Of a stretch of DNA of 64,000 nt, positions 21,488-32,191 are shown piece after piece (within the stretch, counting starts at the first letter, position 1; every line of letters starts with the position of its first letter). The DNA comes from Gambelia wislizenii. Lineage: Eukaryota; Chordata; Lepidosauria; Squamata; Crotaphytidae. The notes beneath the pieces are model-generated. The model had not been told where the DNA came from. It did no database searches and saw only the letters and a program-made list of their open reading frames with translations. The DNA is taken from NCBI GenBank assembly GCA_030847615.1, contig JAUMIR010000001.1:62137501-62201500 (forward strand), written 5' to 3'. Position numbers and translations under genes: made by a program.

Positions 21488-21816
21488 GGACTTTTTCGGA
21501 CAAAGAAAAAACAACGCTAGCAGCCTCGCCACGTTGCGAGGCTGCAGCGCTGCAGGGCATCCGTTTCGCATGATGCCCGTCCCTAGCGGTACTGTTGCAG
21601 TACCGCTGGGACATTTGAGCGTTATATTTAGCAGATATTTACTCACAATCAACAATCGTGAGTAAAAATCACCGAAATATAACGCTCAAATGTCCCAGCG
21701 GTACTGCAACAGTACCGCTAGGGACGGGTGTCATGCGAAACGGACACCCTGCAGCGCTGCAGCCTCGCAACGTGGCGAGGCTGCTAGCGTTGTTTTTTCT
21801 TTGTCCAAAAAAGTCC
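21488..21816. mobile_element. Fold-back element 1: nested-hairpin palindrome
   Basis: 329 bp forming one long inverted repeat, with arms of about 160 bp differing at only about nine sites by eye and a short loop near 21647-21657. It begins GGACTTTTTCGGACAAAG and ends with the complement. Each arm holds further perfect hairpins: CAGCCTCGC/GCGAGGCTG, the self-complementary CTGCAGCGCTGCAG, a 7-bp hairpin (GGGCATC/GATGCCC on the left, GGGTGTC/GACACCC on the right), and GCGGTACTG/CAGTACCGC. It lies just after a SINE tail. No coding function is evident and no target duplication is clear. Confidence 0.8.
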
Positions 21817-21894
21817 TAAGATACTTAAAGTTTCCATAGGTAATCACTAACCTTTTTTAAAAAAAAATAGCTCAACTATTACATACTGGGACAG

Positions 21895-21935
21895 GGACAT
21901 TTTAAAAGGGCCTGTGTGATAATCTCCACAGTCAT
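21895..21935. repeat. Solitary GTGTGATAATCTCC terminus
   Basis: GGGCCTGTGTGATAATCTCC matches the terminus of the MITEs at 11647-12260 and 40526-41134. The other end is not identifiable, so this is a fragment. Confidence 0.4.
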
Positions 21936-22129
21936 TCTAGTTTCCTAGGAAGGCTAGAACTTTCTGTTGAGAATGTCTTCAGATAATTATCAGGAAAAGC
22001 TAGGACCAACAGCCAAAGGATGAAGCTTGGCAAAAACTATGAACTCTTTTCTAGTTCTTGCATCATGGACTGGATGTGGGCACACCGAAGCAATACAGAG
22101 ATTGTCCTGGTCATTCAAATGGCAGAATA

Positions 22130-22915
22130 AGTTATCAGCCTGTGCTGAATGGGATTATAGCCCCCGCTGAAAATGCTCAGATATATTCCTGGAGTCACTC
22201 CTAAGCCTCATGCTAAGTTTTGACAATGACCAAGAGTACATTTGCACAGTTAAGGCTTGTGTATCAGCTGTGCCTGTTCCTTAAGATACTGTATCTTGTC
22301 ACAGTGACACATGCCTTTTGGATTACTGGATTACTGTAACATACTCTGCATGGGTCTGCCTTTGTAAAAGTGTTCAGAAACTTCAGCTGGTCCAAAGAGC
22401 AGCAGCCATATTGTTGACCAGGGCTGACTACAGGGAATATACAAATCATTTGCTTGCAACAGCTCCAGTGGTGGCTGATTAGTTTCCAGGCATGACTCAA
22501 AGTGTTGGTTATGCCCTACAAAGTCTTATATGGCTGAGATCCAGGTTATCTGAAAGACTTTAATGCTGTATATGAGCCTGCCGGTATATCTTGAGATCTT
22601 CTCGGAGATTCTTCTTCCTGTCCTACCACCTTCACAGGTATTTCTGGTGGGAACAGTCTTCTTGGGGGCTGTTCCCAGGCTCTGGAATTCCCTTCCTAGA
22701 AAGGTCTGACTGGTATGCTCCTTGCTTCTGTAGGCAGATGAAGACTTTTCTTTTTTGGGTGGCCTTTAAGGGCTGACTCCCTTTGACATGCTGTTTATAG
22801 TTGCTGTTTCTCTTTTTAATGGTTTAATGCTTAATTTTATTTTAATGTTTATATTAACTTTTGTTAGCTGCCTTGAGTCACAGAGTGGCGGAAAGGAGAG
22901 ATAACAACAACAATG
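22130..22915 (+). mobile_element. L2 LINE 3' half, heavily decayed
   Basis: The plus strand follows the order of the L2 RT C-terminus: a TCACAGTGACACATGCC block, CAGAAACTTCAGCTGGTCCA, TCTGGAATTCCCTTCCTAG, then a 3' UTR with TTAGCTGCCTTGAGTCACAG and an AACAACAACAA tail at 22904-22914. Stops and indels occur throughout and no long frame remains. The neighbouring L2 copies at 32.0 and 34.2 kb support the assignment. Confidence 0.75.
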
Positions 22916-23484
22916 TGCTTGGAGTAATTTTGGGTTGTCTAGCCAATGCAAATACAGGAAACTACTGAGTGTTTGTCCCCATTGAGTGTTTGTCCCCATT
23001 GATAGTAGACACATCATTGAGAACTGAGAATTAGAAAACATGATGACTAAGAGCTAGTTCACCCATGAATGCCTCTCATTCAGTGACTGCAGTATTAAGT
23101 GATGACTTGTTATAACGTGTGAATAATCCTCTACAGATTAATCATCACCATCTCCAACATGACTGTGTTGGAGATAAGCTGATATTGAGTGAGATGAACA
23201 TTCCACTAGAACTCTCATCTCACCCGAGATCTTCTTATCTCAAACATGGTGCTTTGCTACAAAATAAGATTGCTCAGCAGCAAATCATCAACGAGTAAAG
23301 TGAGTGAGTGCAATAAAATCAAATTATGTCAATGTAAAAGTTCAGTTTCTAGCTCTGTGAAAAGATTTAAGTCTACAATAAGATCTGAATCAAAGACTAT
23401 AGATAAGTGAACTGTCTCAAGATGACTGGAGCTAAACAGTAAAATGGAAGATCTTCCAAAAAGGAAACAACAACAACAGAATAA
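22916..23484. other. No gene seen
   Basis: A short tandem duplication TGAGTGTTTGTCCCCATTGA occurs twice at about 22965-23003. Nothing else is recognisable. Confidence 0.5.
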
Positions 23485-24205
23485 TTTGGGTGGTGGTGGT
23501 TATATTTTTATTAAATAAATACAACATAACCACCCCAGGTATTATTGTTATAAAAATCCAGCAAATACAGATATTATATAATTTTATTATCTCTTTACAT
23601 AAATTATCTTTACCCTTCAAAACCTTTTAATATCTGCATTATATCTACTCGGATCTATTACTTCCTTGTCTCTATATCTTAGAGTCTGATTCTATATGGA
23701 TAATTAATGTCCTCTTCTATTTGTTGTTACAACAATATAAAGTTTATTGGCTATCTGCAATTCTTTATCTCTTATTATCATACAGGAGTGTTTAGAAATA
23801 TATGATATTACCTACATTATTTCCTAAACCTATCCGTGGATTTATTGTTCAATAAAATTGTTATTTTGTCCATTTCTGCCATTTCATGTAATTTAATCAA
23901 CCTTTCCTCCATTATTAGTATTTCAGGACTCTTCCAGTATTTGGCATATACAATTCTAGCTGTTGTTACCATGTATAGAAATATGCACCAATATTTTTTC
24001 TCTATTTTCATGTCTAACCCATCAAGCATATTTAAGAAGTTCAGTTCAGGTTTCATTGAAAATTTGTAATTAAGAAGTTGTGTTATAATTTTATGTATCT
24101 GTCCCCAATATTTTCTTGCTGTAGTGCACTGCCACCACATATGATAGAATTAACCTATCTTGTCTTCACTTTTCCAACAAGTCTTCACCAGGATAATTTG
24201 AATAA
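23485..24205 (-). mobile_element. L1 LINE ORF2 C-terminus and 3' UTR
   Basis: The minus frame 23817-24140 begins MWWQCTTARKYW and continues with FLYMVTTARIVYAKYWKS and MEERLIKLHEMAEMDK. This pattern (MWW...C...W, then AARI..A..WK) is the C-terminal cysteine-containing segment of L1 ORF2. The rest of ORF2 is missing, as expected for 5' truncation. The 3' UTR ends near 23490 with AATAAA-like signals on the minus strand. Confidence 0.7.
23817..24140 (-). pseudogene. L1 ORF2 C-terminal fragment
   Basis: The 107-codon frame is open to its natural-looking end (STDRFRK). It covers only the C-terminal segment of ORF2, downstream of the RT domain, so it has no catalytic residues. The start codon is internal and has no meaning for initiation. 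Its good conservation relative to surrounding CR1 and L2 remnants hints at a younger insertion. Confidence 0.65.
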
Positions 24206-25924
24206 TTTCCTCAAGTCTATCCAGAGCCAAAAAAAACCAAAAAATTACCCAGCTTTCAGCCTATTAAACTCTTCGTAAAGAGTTTCACAACTGAAGGTAA
24301 GATGAGTGGAGTTGGATGAGATTATCATTCTTTGTGTTTCACTCTTGCATCTTTGGATGAGCCCTTGTGCAGATCCTAGAAATCACCACAAAGAACCCCT
24401 AAAAAGAATGGAATGAGTGGCTGCAGAGGTGACACCTGGGGGGGGGGGAACCCAGCAAAACCTAGGGAACTGTACTGCAAGAACTGATACTTCTTTGGAC
24501 CAGTCTGGAAGAGCCCAGTGTGCATATGTATCTCAGGGAACATTCTGCTATGCAACTAACTACAAGGAGTCTGAAGCAGCACAACAGTTTTACTATTTCA
24601 TCAGCTCTTTGTGTGAATGTGGCATTGAGTACTGCAAGATCCAGTGATCAAGTTGTGTGGAGCTGAAAATATTTACAGAGACACTGTGGCTATTTGGGGA
24701 TGAATTTGTCCTTTATGCAATCAGGATTCTTTTTCTCTATAAGTAGCAGTCTGTTGATAAAGTCAATCTAGGTCCTGGAAAGACTTCCCAGAGAGTACTG
24801 CAATGGTGCCATGGGTTCAATATACTGTAAAATTAGGAGTCCTTGGAAAAGAACACCACCATTAATTCCTGCTAGAATAGAGACTGTAAGAGACATGGAA
24901 ACAACATGGTTGATTCATTGTCCCCAAGGAAGAAACCAGCCAAGTTACTTACAAACAATCAGGCATCTCTCTGTTTGATATATGTTCATCTTCAAAATAA
25001 ATGGAAAACAAAACAAATGAGCCCCATTCATGTAATTTATTTTTATAATGAAATCAAATGGACAAATGAAGGTGGGAGATAGAAATCAATGCAATCTCAT
25101 TCATTTCATTTTCTCTGCATTTTCATTCATTTTCAATTGCTGCATTTCTCCTGTTCAGTAATTGGTGTATTCTACTGCCTACTGACATTATATTCTCAAA
25201 TCTTCCACCGAGATATCACACATGCTATGGTTAGGACAAGGCATCATTTGTGCCTAATCCTCTATATGCAGAGTAATGGTTCCATAGATAGTGGAGAAAA
25301 TGTTGGCCCATAGGACTTGAAGAGGTGTTAAGACCCAGTGTTAATGTTGTAACTGCATGCACTTTTTAATGTAATATATACATGTACAGAGCCACAGGTA
25401 CAACTTGCTGTACCAACATTTTTGAAACAATACAAACACTATAATGTGTACTGTGGGTTATTATCTCTTATGTTAATTCCAGCTACTCTGTTGTTTTTTA
25501 AAAAAGCCATAGATATGTGTGACATGTGATAATGGGTTCTGTGTAACTCAACACAAAGGGCACTCTTGCAGAGAAAATCTATTAAGTTGGCAACCAGTGT
25601 TAAGTCTCTTACCTCTTCATACCAAGCATGCTTGCATAGGCACTTAAACATCCTTGTACCAGAAAGTAATCCCTAACAGGAAAGAGTTCAGGAAGAGCAA
25701 AAGCACATTATTCAATGTCCAGGTGAACTAGCTTAAAAGAGGGCATTAAACATAAGTGGGAATGGGACAGTTATCAGTGAATATGTATCTAGAATGAAAA
25801 AAAAATGCTTATTGTACTAGAAGGTAGTGTATGATCCATGGATAAAACTTTAGGTTGTGGTCTCTAGATTGTTGATGCATTTCCCAAGAACTAACTGAAG
25901 TTTCACAGCTTAAGTTATTTTACA
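24206..25924. other. 1.7 kb with no gene seen
   Basis: A G10 run is present near 24439-24449. The remaining sequence has no repeat that I can assign. Confidence 0.5.
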
Positions 25925-26425
25925 AGTAGAAATATTTATTTATTTGTGTAATTTCTATGTCACCTGTCTCCCAAAGTGGGACCTAGGTAGCTCACAGAAC
26001 AATTAAAATCATAATTAAAAGCAATTAAGACCAATTAAAAATATACAAGTAAAAAACAGATAAAAACAACATAAAAACATACCCCTATAAAAGCCATAAT
26101 TACAGGTATGCTTAAACAAGAACGTTTATGCTTGCCAGTAAAAAACAAAACAAAACAGGGAGGGAGCCAGCCTAACCTCCCACAGGAGGGAGTTCCAGAG
26201 GGTGGGAGCAACTACAGAGAAGGTTCTCTCTTGTGTCCCCACCAAGCAAACCTGTGATGGTGGCAGGACCGAGAGAAAGCCATCCCCTAGGATCTGATAA
26301 CTTTTGCAGGTTTGTATAGGGAGATACAATCTTTCAGACAGTCTGGACCTAAGCCTTGTAGGGCTTTATAGATCAAGGCCAGCACTTTGAATTGTGCCTG
26401 GAAATGAACTGGTAGACCTAGCAAT
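25925..26425 (-). mobile_element. L2 LINE 3' end
   Basis: Plus-strand AAAGTGGGACCTAGGTAGCTC at the left and GTAGGGCTTTATAGATCAAGG with CAGCACTTTGAATTGTGCC at the right are the reverse complement of an L2 3' UTR and ORF end. The frame 26126-26329 minus carries FSVVAPTLWNSL, the conserved L2 tail motif. Confidence 0.78.
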
Positions 26426-26479
26426 TCTTTGGGAGAGGGCAGACATATATGGGAAGATACATGGACTGAAAAACTTTTG

Positions 26480-27095
26480 TTGTTCCAGATATTGGGGCAT
26501 GAATCAATGATTCGAATTACAGGAAAAAAAAAAAAGATTCTACCTAAACATTAGGAAGAACTTACTGTTGGTAAGAGCTGTTCCATAGTGGAATAAATTG
26601 TCTTGGAGAGTTTGATTCTCCTTCTTTGGAGGTCTTGAATTGAGATTTTCGGACGCCTCTTTCAGGCTCTTGCCGCGCAAGCAGCCTCTGGTGCAGTACC
26701 GAGGCTGCCGCGCAGCAAGGGGTCCATTTCGGACGATGTCATTTCTCTCTTGGTGTCATCCGTGACTCTTGCGGCTAGCATTGGAGGCAGCCACACTGTT
26801 TTTCACTCATGGACAACTTCCGTGAGTGAAAAACAGCGTGGCCGCCTCCAATGCTAGCTGCAAGAGTCACGGACGACACCGAGAGAGAAACGGCGTCATC
26901 CGAAATGGACCCCTTGCTGTGTGGCAGCCTTGGTACTGCACCGGAGGCTGCTTGCGCGGCAAGAGGCTGAAAGAGGCGTCGAAAATCTCCTGGGTGGCTG
27001 TCTTTTTGGAATGCTTTAGTTATGTATTCTGGAATGGCAAGGGGTTGGACTAAGTAGACCTTGAGGTCCCTTTAAACTCTATTATTTTCTCATTA
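26480..27095 (+). mobile_element. CR1 LINE 3' end, split by fold-back element 2
   Basis: Left part: CCTAAACATTAGGAAGAACTT, GTAAGAGCTGTTCC, TTCTTTGGAGGTCTTGAA (to about 26640). Right part: TGGGTGGCTGTC, GGAATGCTTTAGTTATG, AGGGGTTGGACTAAGTAG. Joined, these follow the CR1 3' end order. The interruption is the 350-bp palindrome. Confidence 0.85.
26641..26990. mobile_element. Fold-back element 2: nested-hairpin palindrome
   Basis: About 350 bp, with arms meeting at a loop near 26809-26826 (TCACTCATGGACAACTTCCG). The ends are TGAGATTTTCGGACG and CGTCGAAAATCTCC. Each arm has its own GCAGCCT(C)/(G)AGGCTGC hairpin (26681-26708 and 26924-26951) and a GGACGAC-like/GTCGTCC-like hairpin around TTTCTCTCT. 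It is clearly the same family as element 3 (29.1 kb) and more distantly element 1. It interrupts a CR1 tail, so it is a mobile insertion. No target duplication is clear here. Confidence 0.8.
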
Positions 27096-27118
27096 ATGGA
27101 TAAGTTTTTGACCCAGCA

Positions 27119-27245
27119 GATCAGGGGTGGACAAAGCACAGCCCTCCAGATGTTGTTGGAATACAACTCCCATTATTGTCAGCCAGCATACCAGTGGTGA
27201 GAAATGCTGGAAGTTGCAGGCTAGCAACACCTGGAGAGACACACA
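27119..27245. mobile_element. hAT MITE
   Basis: CAGGGGTGGACAAAGCACAG, CCTCCAGATGTTGTTGGAAT and, inverted, GCTAGCAACACCTGGAGAG. These ends are typical of a very common reptile hAT MITE. Confidence 0.65.
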
Positions 27246-27835
27246 GCAATAAATGTTCTTTCTGTAATCCAGATAGAGTAATCCTATGAGGCAGCCTCAG
27301 CTACCATAGGATAGGAACTCGTGGGGAAACACTGGCCTTTACATAGTTTCCCATCAGCAATGGCCACTGTTCAATATTCAGTACTACAGAACAGAATTGG
27401 GGAAGAAAGCACAACTCACACTATCTTGCCAATCACACTTTTGCTTTGGAAATTATTTTCTCAATGTAGTACCTTTGAATACTTTGGACTATAGCTGTCT
27501 TCAGCCCAAGTCAGCATGGCCAATGCATTTGGAGGGCACCACATTAGGAAAGCTTATATGGATGATGACGCCCCCAAATCACCCACAGATGGACATAATC
27601 AATATGTGACAATGGCCAATGAACTTTGATGATGTCACTCAATGCATACCACATACACAAGAGACAGCCATGCTGCCAGAAGTTTAATTAGAAGGTGGAT
27701 AGGAAGAGAATCAATTCATTTGAGATGTGGTGCTGGAGGAGAGTTCTGCAGATATCCTGTACTACCAAAAGGACAAATAAATGGGTCCTAGAGCAAATCA
27801 GGCATAAGCTCTAAGGGAAGCCAAGATGATTAATC
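27246..27835. other. No gene seen
   Basis: No repeat or coding similarity is recognised. Confidence 0.45.
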
Positions 27836-28065
27836 TAAGACTGTCAGACTTTGGACATACCATGAGAAGACATGGTTCACTGGAAAAGACAATAGTGCTT
27901 GTTAAGGTGGGGGGCAGTAGAAAAAAAGAAAGAAAGACCACACTGCAAGTGGGCATATTTGATTAAGGAAGCCACAGCCCTGGGCTTACAAGACCTTAAT
28001 GGAAGTCTCTCATCCATAGGGTTGCAATAAGTCCAAATTGACTTGATTGCAGTTAACAACAATAA
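27836..28065 (+). mobile_element. Non-LTR retrotransposon 3' end
   Basis: CTGGAAAAGACAATAGTGCTTG, GATTAAGGAAGCCACAGCCCT, CATAGGGTTGCAATAAGTCC and an AACAACAATAAT tail. The same order appears at 60.93-61.14 kb. It reads as the last ORF2 codons and tail of a non-LTR element of uncertain clade. Confidence 0.55.
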
Positions 28066-29045
28066 TGCTATCACCCACCAGATTAAACAGGCAGGACCTG
28101 ATTCCTGAAGGTTTCATATTCCTAAATAAGAGCAACTGCTACTTTGCCACAGTGTATGCCAAGTCTGGTCAGCTCCATATAGGCTTAGAGGAAATTGTCA
28201 ATCCAAGCACAACAAGCATACATTTTCTAGAGCTCACAAAAAGAAGACTGGCATGGAAAACATGTTAAACTTATTCCCTGTTCTTAAAGAAGGATTCTGG
28301 CTTAGTTGGATTTAGATCCTGATGTATCTCCACTGAGCTCAAGGCAGCATATGTGGTTCTGCTCCTCACCACCGATATTCTTACAACAGATCTGGGAAGC
28401 AGGTCAGGTTGAGATAGAGTGGCAGGATATCAACTGGTTCAAATTCAGTTGGCTACGTATTCAGTCCTCCCTACTATCCTCATCCAACCAGTGTAACTTG
28501 AGGACAGGATTGGACCATTAGGCATTATTATTCTCATGACTGTGGAGAGTGTGATACCTACAATTTATAACTGGAACAGAATGACAATTTGTTCTCTCTC
28601 TCTCTCTCTCAATCGATGAGCTAAATATTCATGAGCAGATTGTCATTTTCTCCAAATGCGTTTGTTATATAACAAATAGCTTTTTCACATTTTGATGCCT
28701 TAGATCAGTAAGCAAAATGTGAGGTTCCAGCTGCCTTACTGGAGTGTAATTGTTTAGGTGAAAATACATGACAATATTTCCATTTTCTCACTGATTGAGC
28801 ATTTATAATATAAACACCCACATCCAAGTTGGGTTTCAGCAAATTTATTTTATGCATATGGCTCAGAACTACACCTTAAAATTTGAACTGTGATGTCTAT
28901 TGAGAGAGAGAAACACTGAAGGAATGTGCATTTTATCATGATTGAAATGCCCTCAGTGTAACTAGTGAACAAAGAGGCAATTAAAAAATATGGTACTCTT
29001 TCCTTTACTCAAATGGAATCTATAGAGAGCCAGAGTATGAGGTGT
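28066..29045. other. No gene seen
   Basis: A (CT)n tract lies at about 28594-28611. No other assignable repeat. Confidence 0.45.
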
Positions 29046-29046
29046 G

Positions 29047-29637
29047 AACCAACATGGTGTAGTGGTTTGAGCATTAGACTACAACTTTGGAGCCCAGGGA
29101 GATTTTTGGACGGCTAAAATCAGCCTCTTGCTGCACAAGCAGCCCCCGGAACAGTAACGAGGCTGCTGCGTGGCAAGGGTCCATTTTGGACGACGACGTT
29201 TCTCTCTCAGCATCGTCCGTGACTGTTGCAGCCAGCATTGGAGGCAGCTGTGCTGTTTTTTACTCACGGAAAACTTCTGTGAGTAAAAAACAGCGCGGCC
29301 ACCTCCAATGCTGGCTGCAACAGTCACGGACGCTGCCGAGAGAGAAACAGTGTCGTCCAAAACGGACCCTTGCTGCGCAGCAGCCTCGTTATTGTTCTGG
29401 GGGCTGCTTGCATGGCAAGAGGCTGATTTTAGCCATCCAAAAATCTCCCAGAGCTCTAATCCCTGCTCAGACAGTAAAACCCACTGGGTGACCTTGGGCA
29501 AGTCACATGCTCTCAGCCCCAGTGGAAGGCAATGGAAAAACCCCTCTGAACAAATCTTGTCAAGAAAAGCCTGTGATAGGTCCACCATAAGATTGCCATA
29601 AGCTGGCAACAGCTTGAAGCACACAACAACAATTGAA
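29047..29637 (+). mobile_element. tRNA-derived SINE split by fold-back element 3
   Basis: The left part (to 29097) carries the A box GTGGTTTGAGCATTAGACT. The right part (from 29449) carries the B-box region CTCTAATCCCTGC, CCCACTGGGTGACCTTGGGC, AAGGCAATGG and an ACACAACAACAA tail. Removing 29098-29448 and one CAG restores SINE order, so the palindrome inserted later than the SINE. Confidence 0.8.
29098..29448. mobile_element. Fold-back element 3: nested-hairpin palindrome
   Basis: 351 bp from GGAGATTTTTGGACGG to CCATCCAAAAATCTCC, with CAG directly outside both ends (29095-29097, 29449-29451), consistent with a 3-bp target duplication. The loop lies near 29268-29276. Each arm has GCAGCC/GGCTGC (29139-29166 on the left) and GGACGA-type/TCGTCC-type hairpins. 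Because it is a palindrome, an open frame runs through it on both strands with nearly the same translation; I regard that as a by-product of symmetry. Confidence 0.85.
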
Positions 29638-30071
29638 TCTATAACATATATCCATTCTAGCTGAATAAAAATGCCATCTCTTATAAATGTAGATTTTAGG
29701 TATGCCTGTGAAGAACAGAACACTACATATTTGTAGAGAATAAAAGAATATTTGAAAGTATTCAAAAATTGTTCAGAAACATGTTTCTTAATTGGCAGAA
29801 AACACTGATGAGAATCCTGGTGCCATAAGAATCTCACAGTATGGGACTTATTCTGTGCAAAATTTGTACTTGAAAGGGTTGTTTTGTAGGGGGTGGGTTG
29901 CATACAAAACAACGTTTTCTGTTCAGGAAATACCATTTTTTTTGAGTGGAAGAGACTATTTCTCTGCAGAAATACTTTTTTATCCTCAGGAAATTTTGTT
30001 TTCTGTCAAAAAATTCTGTTTTCTATACAGCACAAAATACATGCACATTTTGCTCTGAATAAACCACACAC
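29638..30071. other. No gene seen
   Basis: T-rich sequence with several short copies of GGAAATNNYNTTTTCTG-like motifs at about 29920-30020, possibly a decayed repeat. It ends where CR1 begins. Confidence 0.4.
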
Positions 30072-31175
30072 TGTGAATATTCTTGCAAACAAGCTAGTAA
30101 AATGTGGCCTAGACAATGCAACTTTCAGGTGGATTTCTAATTGGTTGACCACCCAAGCCCAAAGGATAGTCACCAATGGCTCCTCTTTATCCTGGAGAAA
30201 AGTGACTAGTGGTGTGCCACAGGGGTCTGTCTTGGGCCCAGCACTATTCAACATCTTTATCAATGACTTGGATGAGGGAACAGAGGGGATGCTTATCAAA
30301 ATTGCAGATGACACCAAATTAGGAGGGGTAGTTAATACCCCAGAGGACAGGATCAGGATTCAAAATAACCTTAACAGATTATAAAGCTGAGCTCAAACTA
30401 ACAAAATGAATTTCAACAGGGAGAAATGTAGGATACTACACATGGGCAGAAAAAATGAAATGCACAGATATAGGGTGACACCTGGCTTGACGTACACGCA
30501 AAAGGGATCTAGGAATCTTAGTGGAGCACAAACTGATCATGAATCAGCAGTGCGATGTGGCAGCCAGAAAAGTTAATGTGATTCTAGGCTGCATCAATAG
30601 AAGTATAGTGTCAAGATCTAGGGAAGTAAAACTCCCACTTTATTCTACTTTGGTGAGACCTCACCTGGAACACTGTGCCCAGGTCTGGTCACCACAATTC
30701 GAGAAGGATGTTGACAAAGTGGAATACGTCCAGAGGAGGGCAACCAAAATGGTGAAAGGTCTGGAAGCCATGCCCTATGAGGAGCGGCTTAGGGAGCTAG
30801 GCATGTTTAGTCTGGAGAAGAGAAGATTAAGAGGGAACATGATAACCATGTTTAAATATATGAAGGGATGTTATATTGAGGATGGAGCAAGCTTCTTTTC
30901 TGCTGCTCCAGAGACTAGGACCCAGAGTAATGGACTACAGGAAAAGAGATTCCACCTAAACATTAGGAAGACCTTCCTGATGGTAAGAGCTGTTTGGTAG
31001 TGGACCATGCTGCTTCAGAGTGTGGTGGAGTCTCCTTCTTTGGAAGTTTTTAAACAGAGCCTGGCTAGCTATCTGTCAGAAATGGTTTGATTGTGTATTC
31101 CTGCATGACAGGGAGTTGGACTGAATGGTCCTTGTGGTCTCTTCAAACCCTGTGATTCTATGATTCATGATTCTC
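30072..31175 (+). mobile_element. CR1 LINE, 5'-truncated
   Basis: It starts within the RT at ATTCTTGCAAACAAGCTAGT and runs to TGATTCTATGATTCATGATT near 31150-31170. Frames 29893-30384 and 30521-31000 carry [23 protein letters not shown], a FADD variant (IADDTKLGG, so F to I), and LEHCAQVWSPQF. A stop after NNLNRL and a shift at 30.4-30.5 kb break the protein. Confidence 0.88.
30090..31000 (+). pseudogene. CR1 reverse transcriptase fragment
   Basis: Coverage runs from the palm domain to the C-terminus. The catalytic box reads I-A-D-D rather than F-A-D-D; both aspartates are kept. The upstream 60 codons of the longer frame (before about 30075) are not CR1. A stop codon near 30382 and a shift before 30521 separate palm from thumb. 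Expression is not expected. Confidence 0.8.
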
Positions 31176-31424
31176 TGATTCTTATAAAACTTCTGTTTTT
31201 GCAGTAGGAAGAAAATTGCAAAAATTATTTGTCTCCTTCAAGAACAAAATTAATTAAGAATCACCTCTCTCTATGTGTTTTGCTATGGTATAACCTTGCT
31301 GCAGTTGACACATTCTCTGTAAACACCATACTTTGAATTTCATCAAGGATATGTAATGCTATCTTCTCTAGACCCTATCTTCTCTGGACTCTACCATAGC
31401 ACAACCTGCAGAGGAAGAGAAAAA

Positions 31425-31639
31425 ACAAACAAGTTTATTGATTAGTCAACTGACCATATCAACAATAGAATACAGTAAAATACAGTAAAATACAAAGCAT
31501 CTAAATATCAAAACGCATGCGAAAATACATTAGATCACATCCAAAACTCATGTGTAAAATTAGCTAAAAAATCTAACCGTATAATTTGGGGATGTAACGA
31601 AACACACAAAAGTGATAAAATAAAATGGATAAAATAAAA
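31425..31639. mobile_element. 215-bp retro-insertion with 16-bp target duplication
   Basis: GCAGAGGAAGAGAAAA occurs at 31408-31423 and again at 31640-31655. The insert begins with ACAAACAAGTTTATTGATTA and ends with an A-rich ATAAAATGGATAAAATAAAA. A 16-bp duplication fits target-primed reverse transcription. On the minus strand AATAAAC lies near the other end, so orientation is unresolved. The family is not recognised, though the length suggests a truncated LINE end. Confidence 0.55.
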
Positions 31640-31655
31640 GCAGAGGAAGAGAAAA

Positions 31656-32039
31656 GCTGATTTAACATGGCCCTTCTGATAAAGAAAGAGATGCCAGGTT
31701 GGGTATGGCATGGCAGTGAACCTTTAAATGAAGGCAAAGCAAAGACAGAAAACCTGGAGCAGAAGAGGTAACGGTGTATTAGGATTTCCCTCTCCCAAAG
31801 TTTCCAAGGAGTGTGGGAGCATGGTCTAACCCAGCAACAGGGAAAGCTAGAAGAGGAGTCTAGAGAACCAGAAGATCAATTATCCCTTAGTGCTGGGTCC
31901 ATGTGATGTTAAATGATTCAGACCTCTGAAATATCTGGAGAAGAATACTTTACCTTGGAAAGAATCACACTCTGATGCTTCACTCAAGACTAATATTATT
32001 ATAAGAACATTTTGATATGAAAAATGATAAGCATCGCTG
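31656..32039. other. No gene seen
   Basis: No assignable repeat or coding similarity. Confidence 0.45.
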
Positions 32040-32191
32040 TGCTGGATGGGGTTACACTCCCCCTGAAATCTCAGGCTCACAGCTTGGGTGTTCTTCTGGA
32101 CTCAGTTCTGAGCCTGGATGCTCAGGTTTCAGCAGTGGCCAGGAGTACAGTTGCATAGCTAAAACTGGTGCACCAGCTGTGCCTGTTCCTT

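Noticed and set aside
29079..29936. 285-codon minus open frame
   Set aside because: It runs through the palindrome at 29098-29448, a SINE and unassigned DNA. No domain; openness comes from the low stop density of the palindrome.
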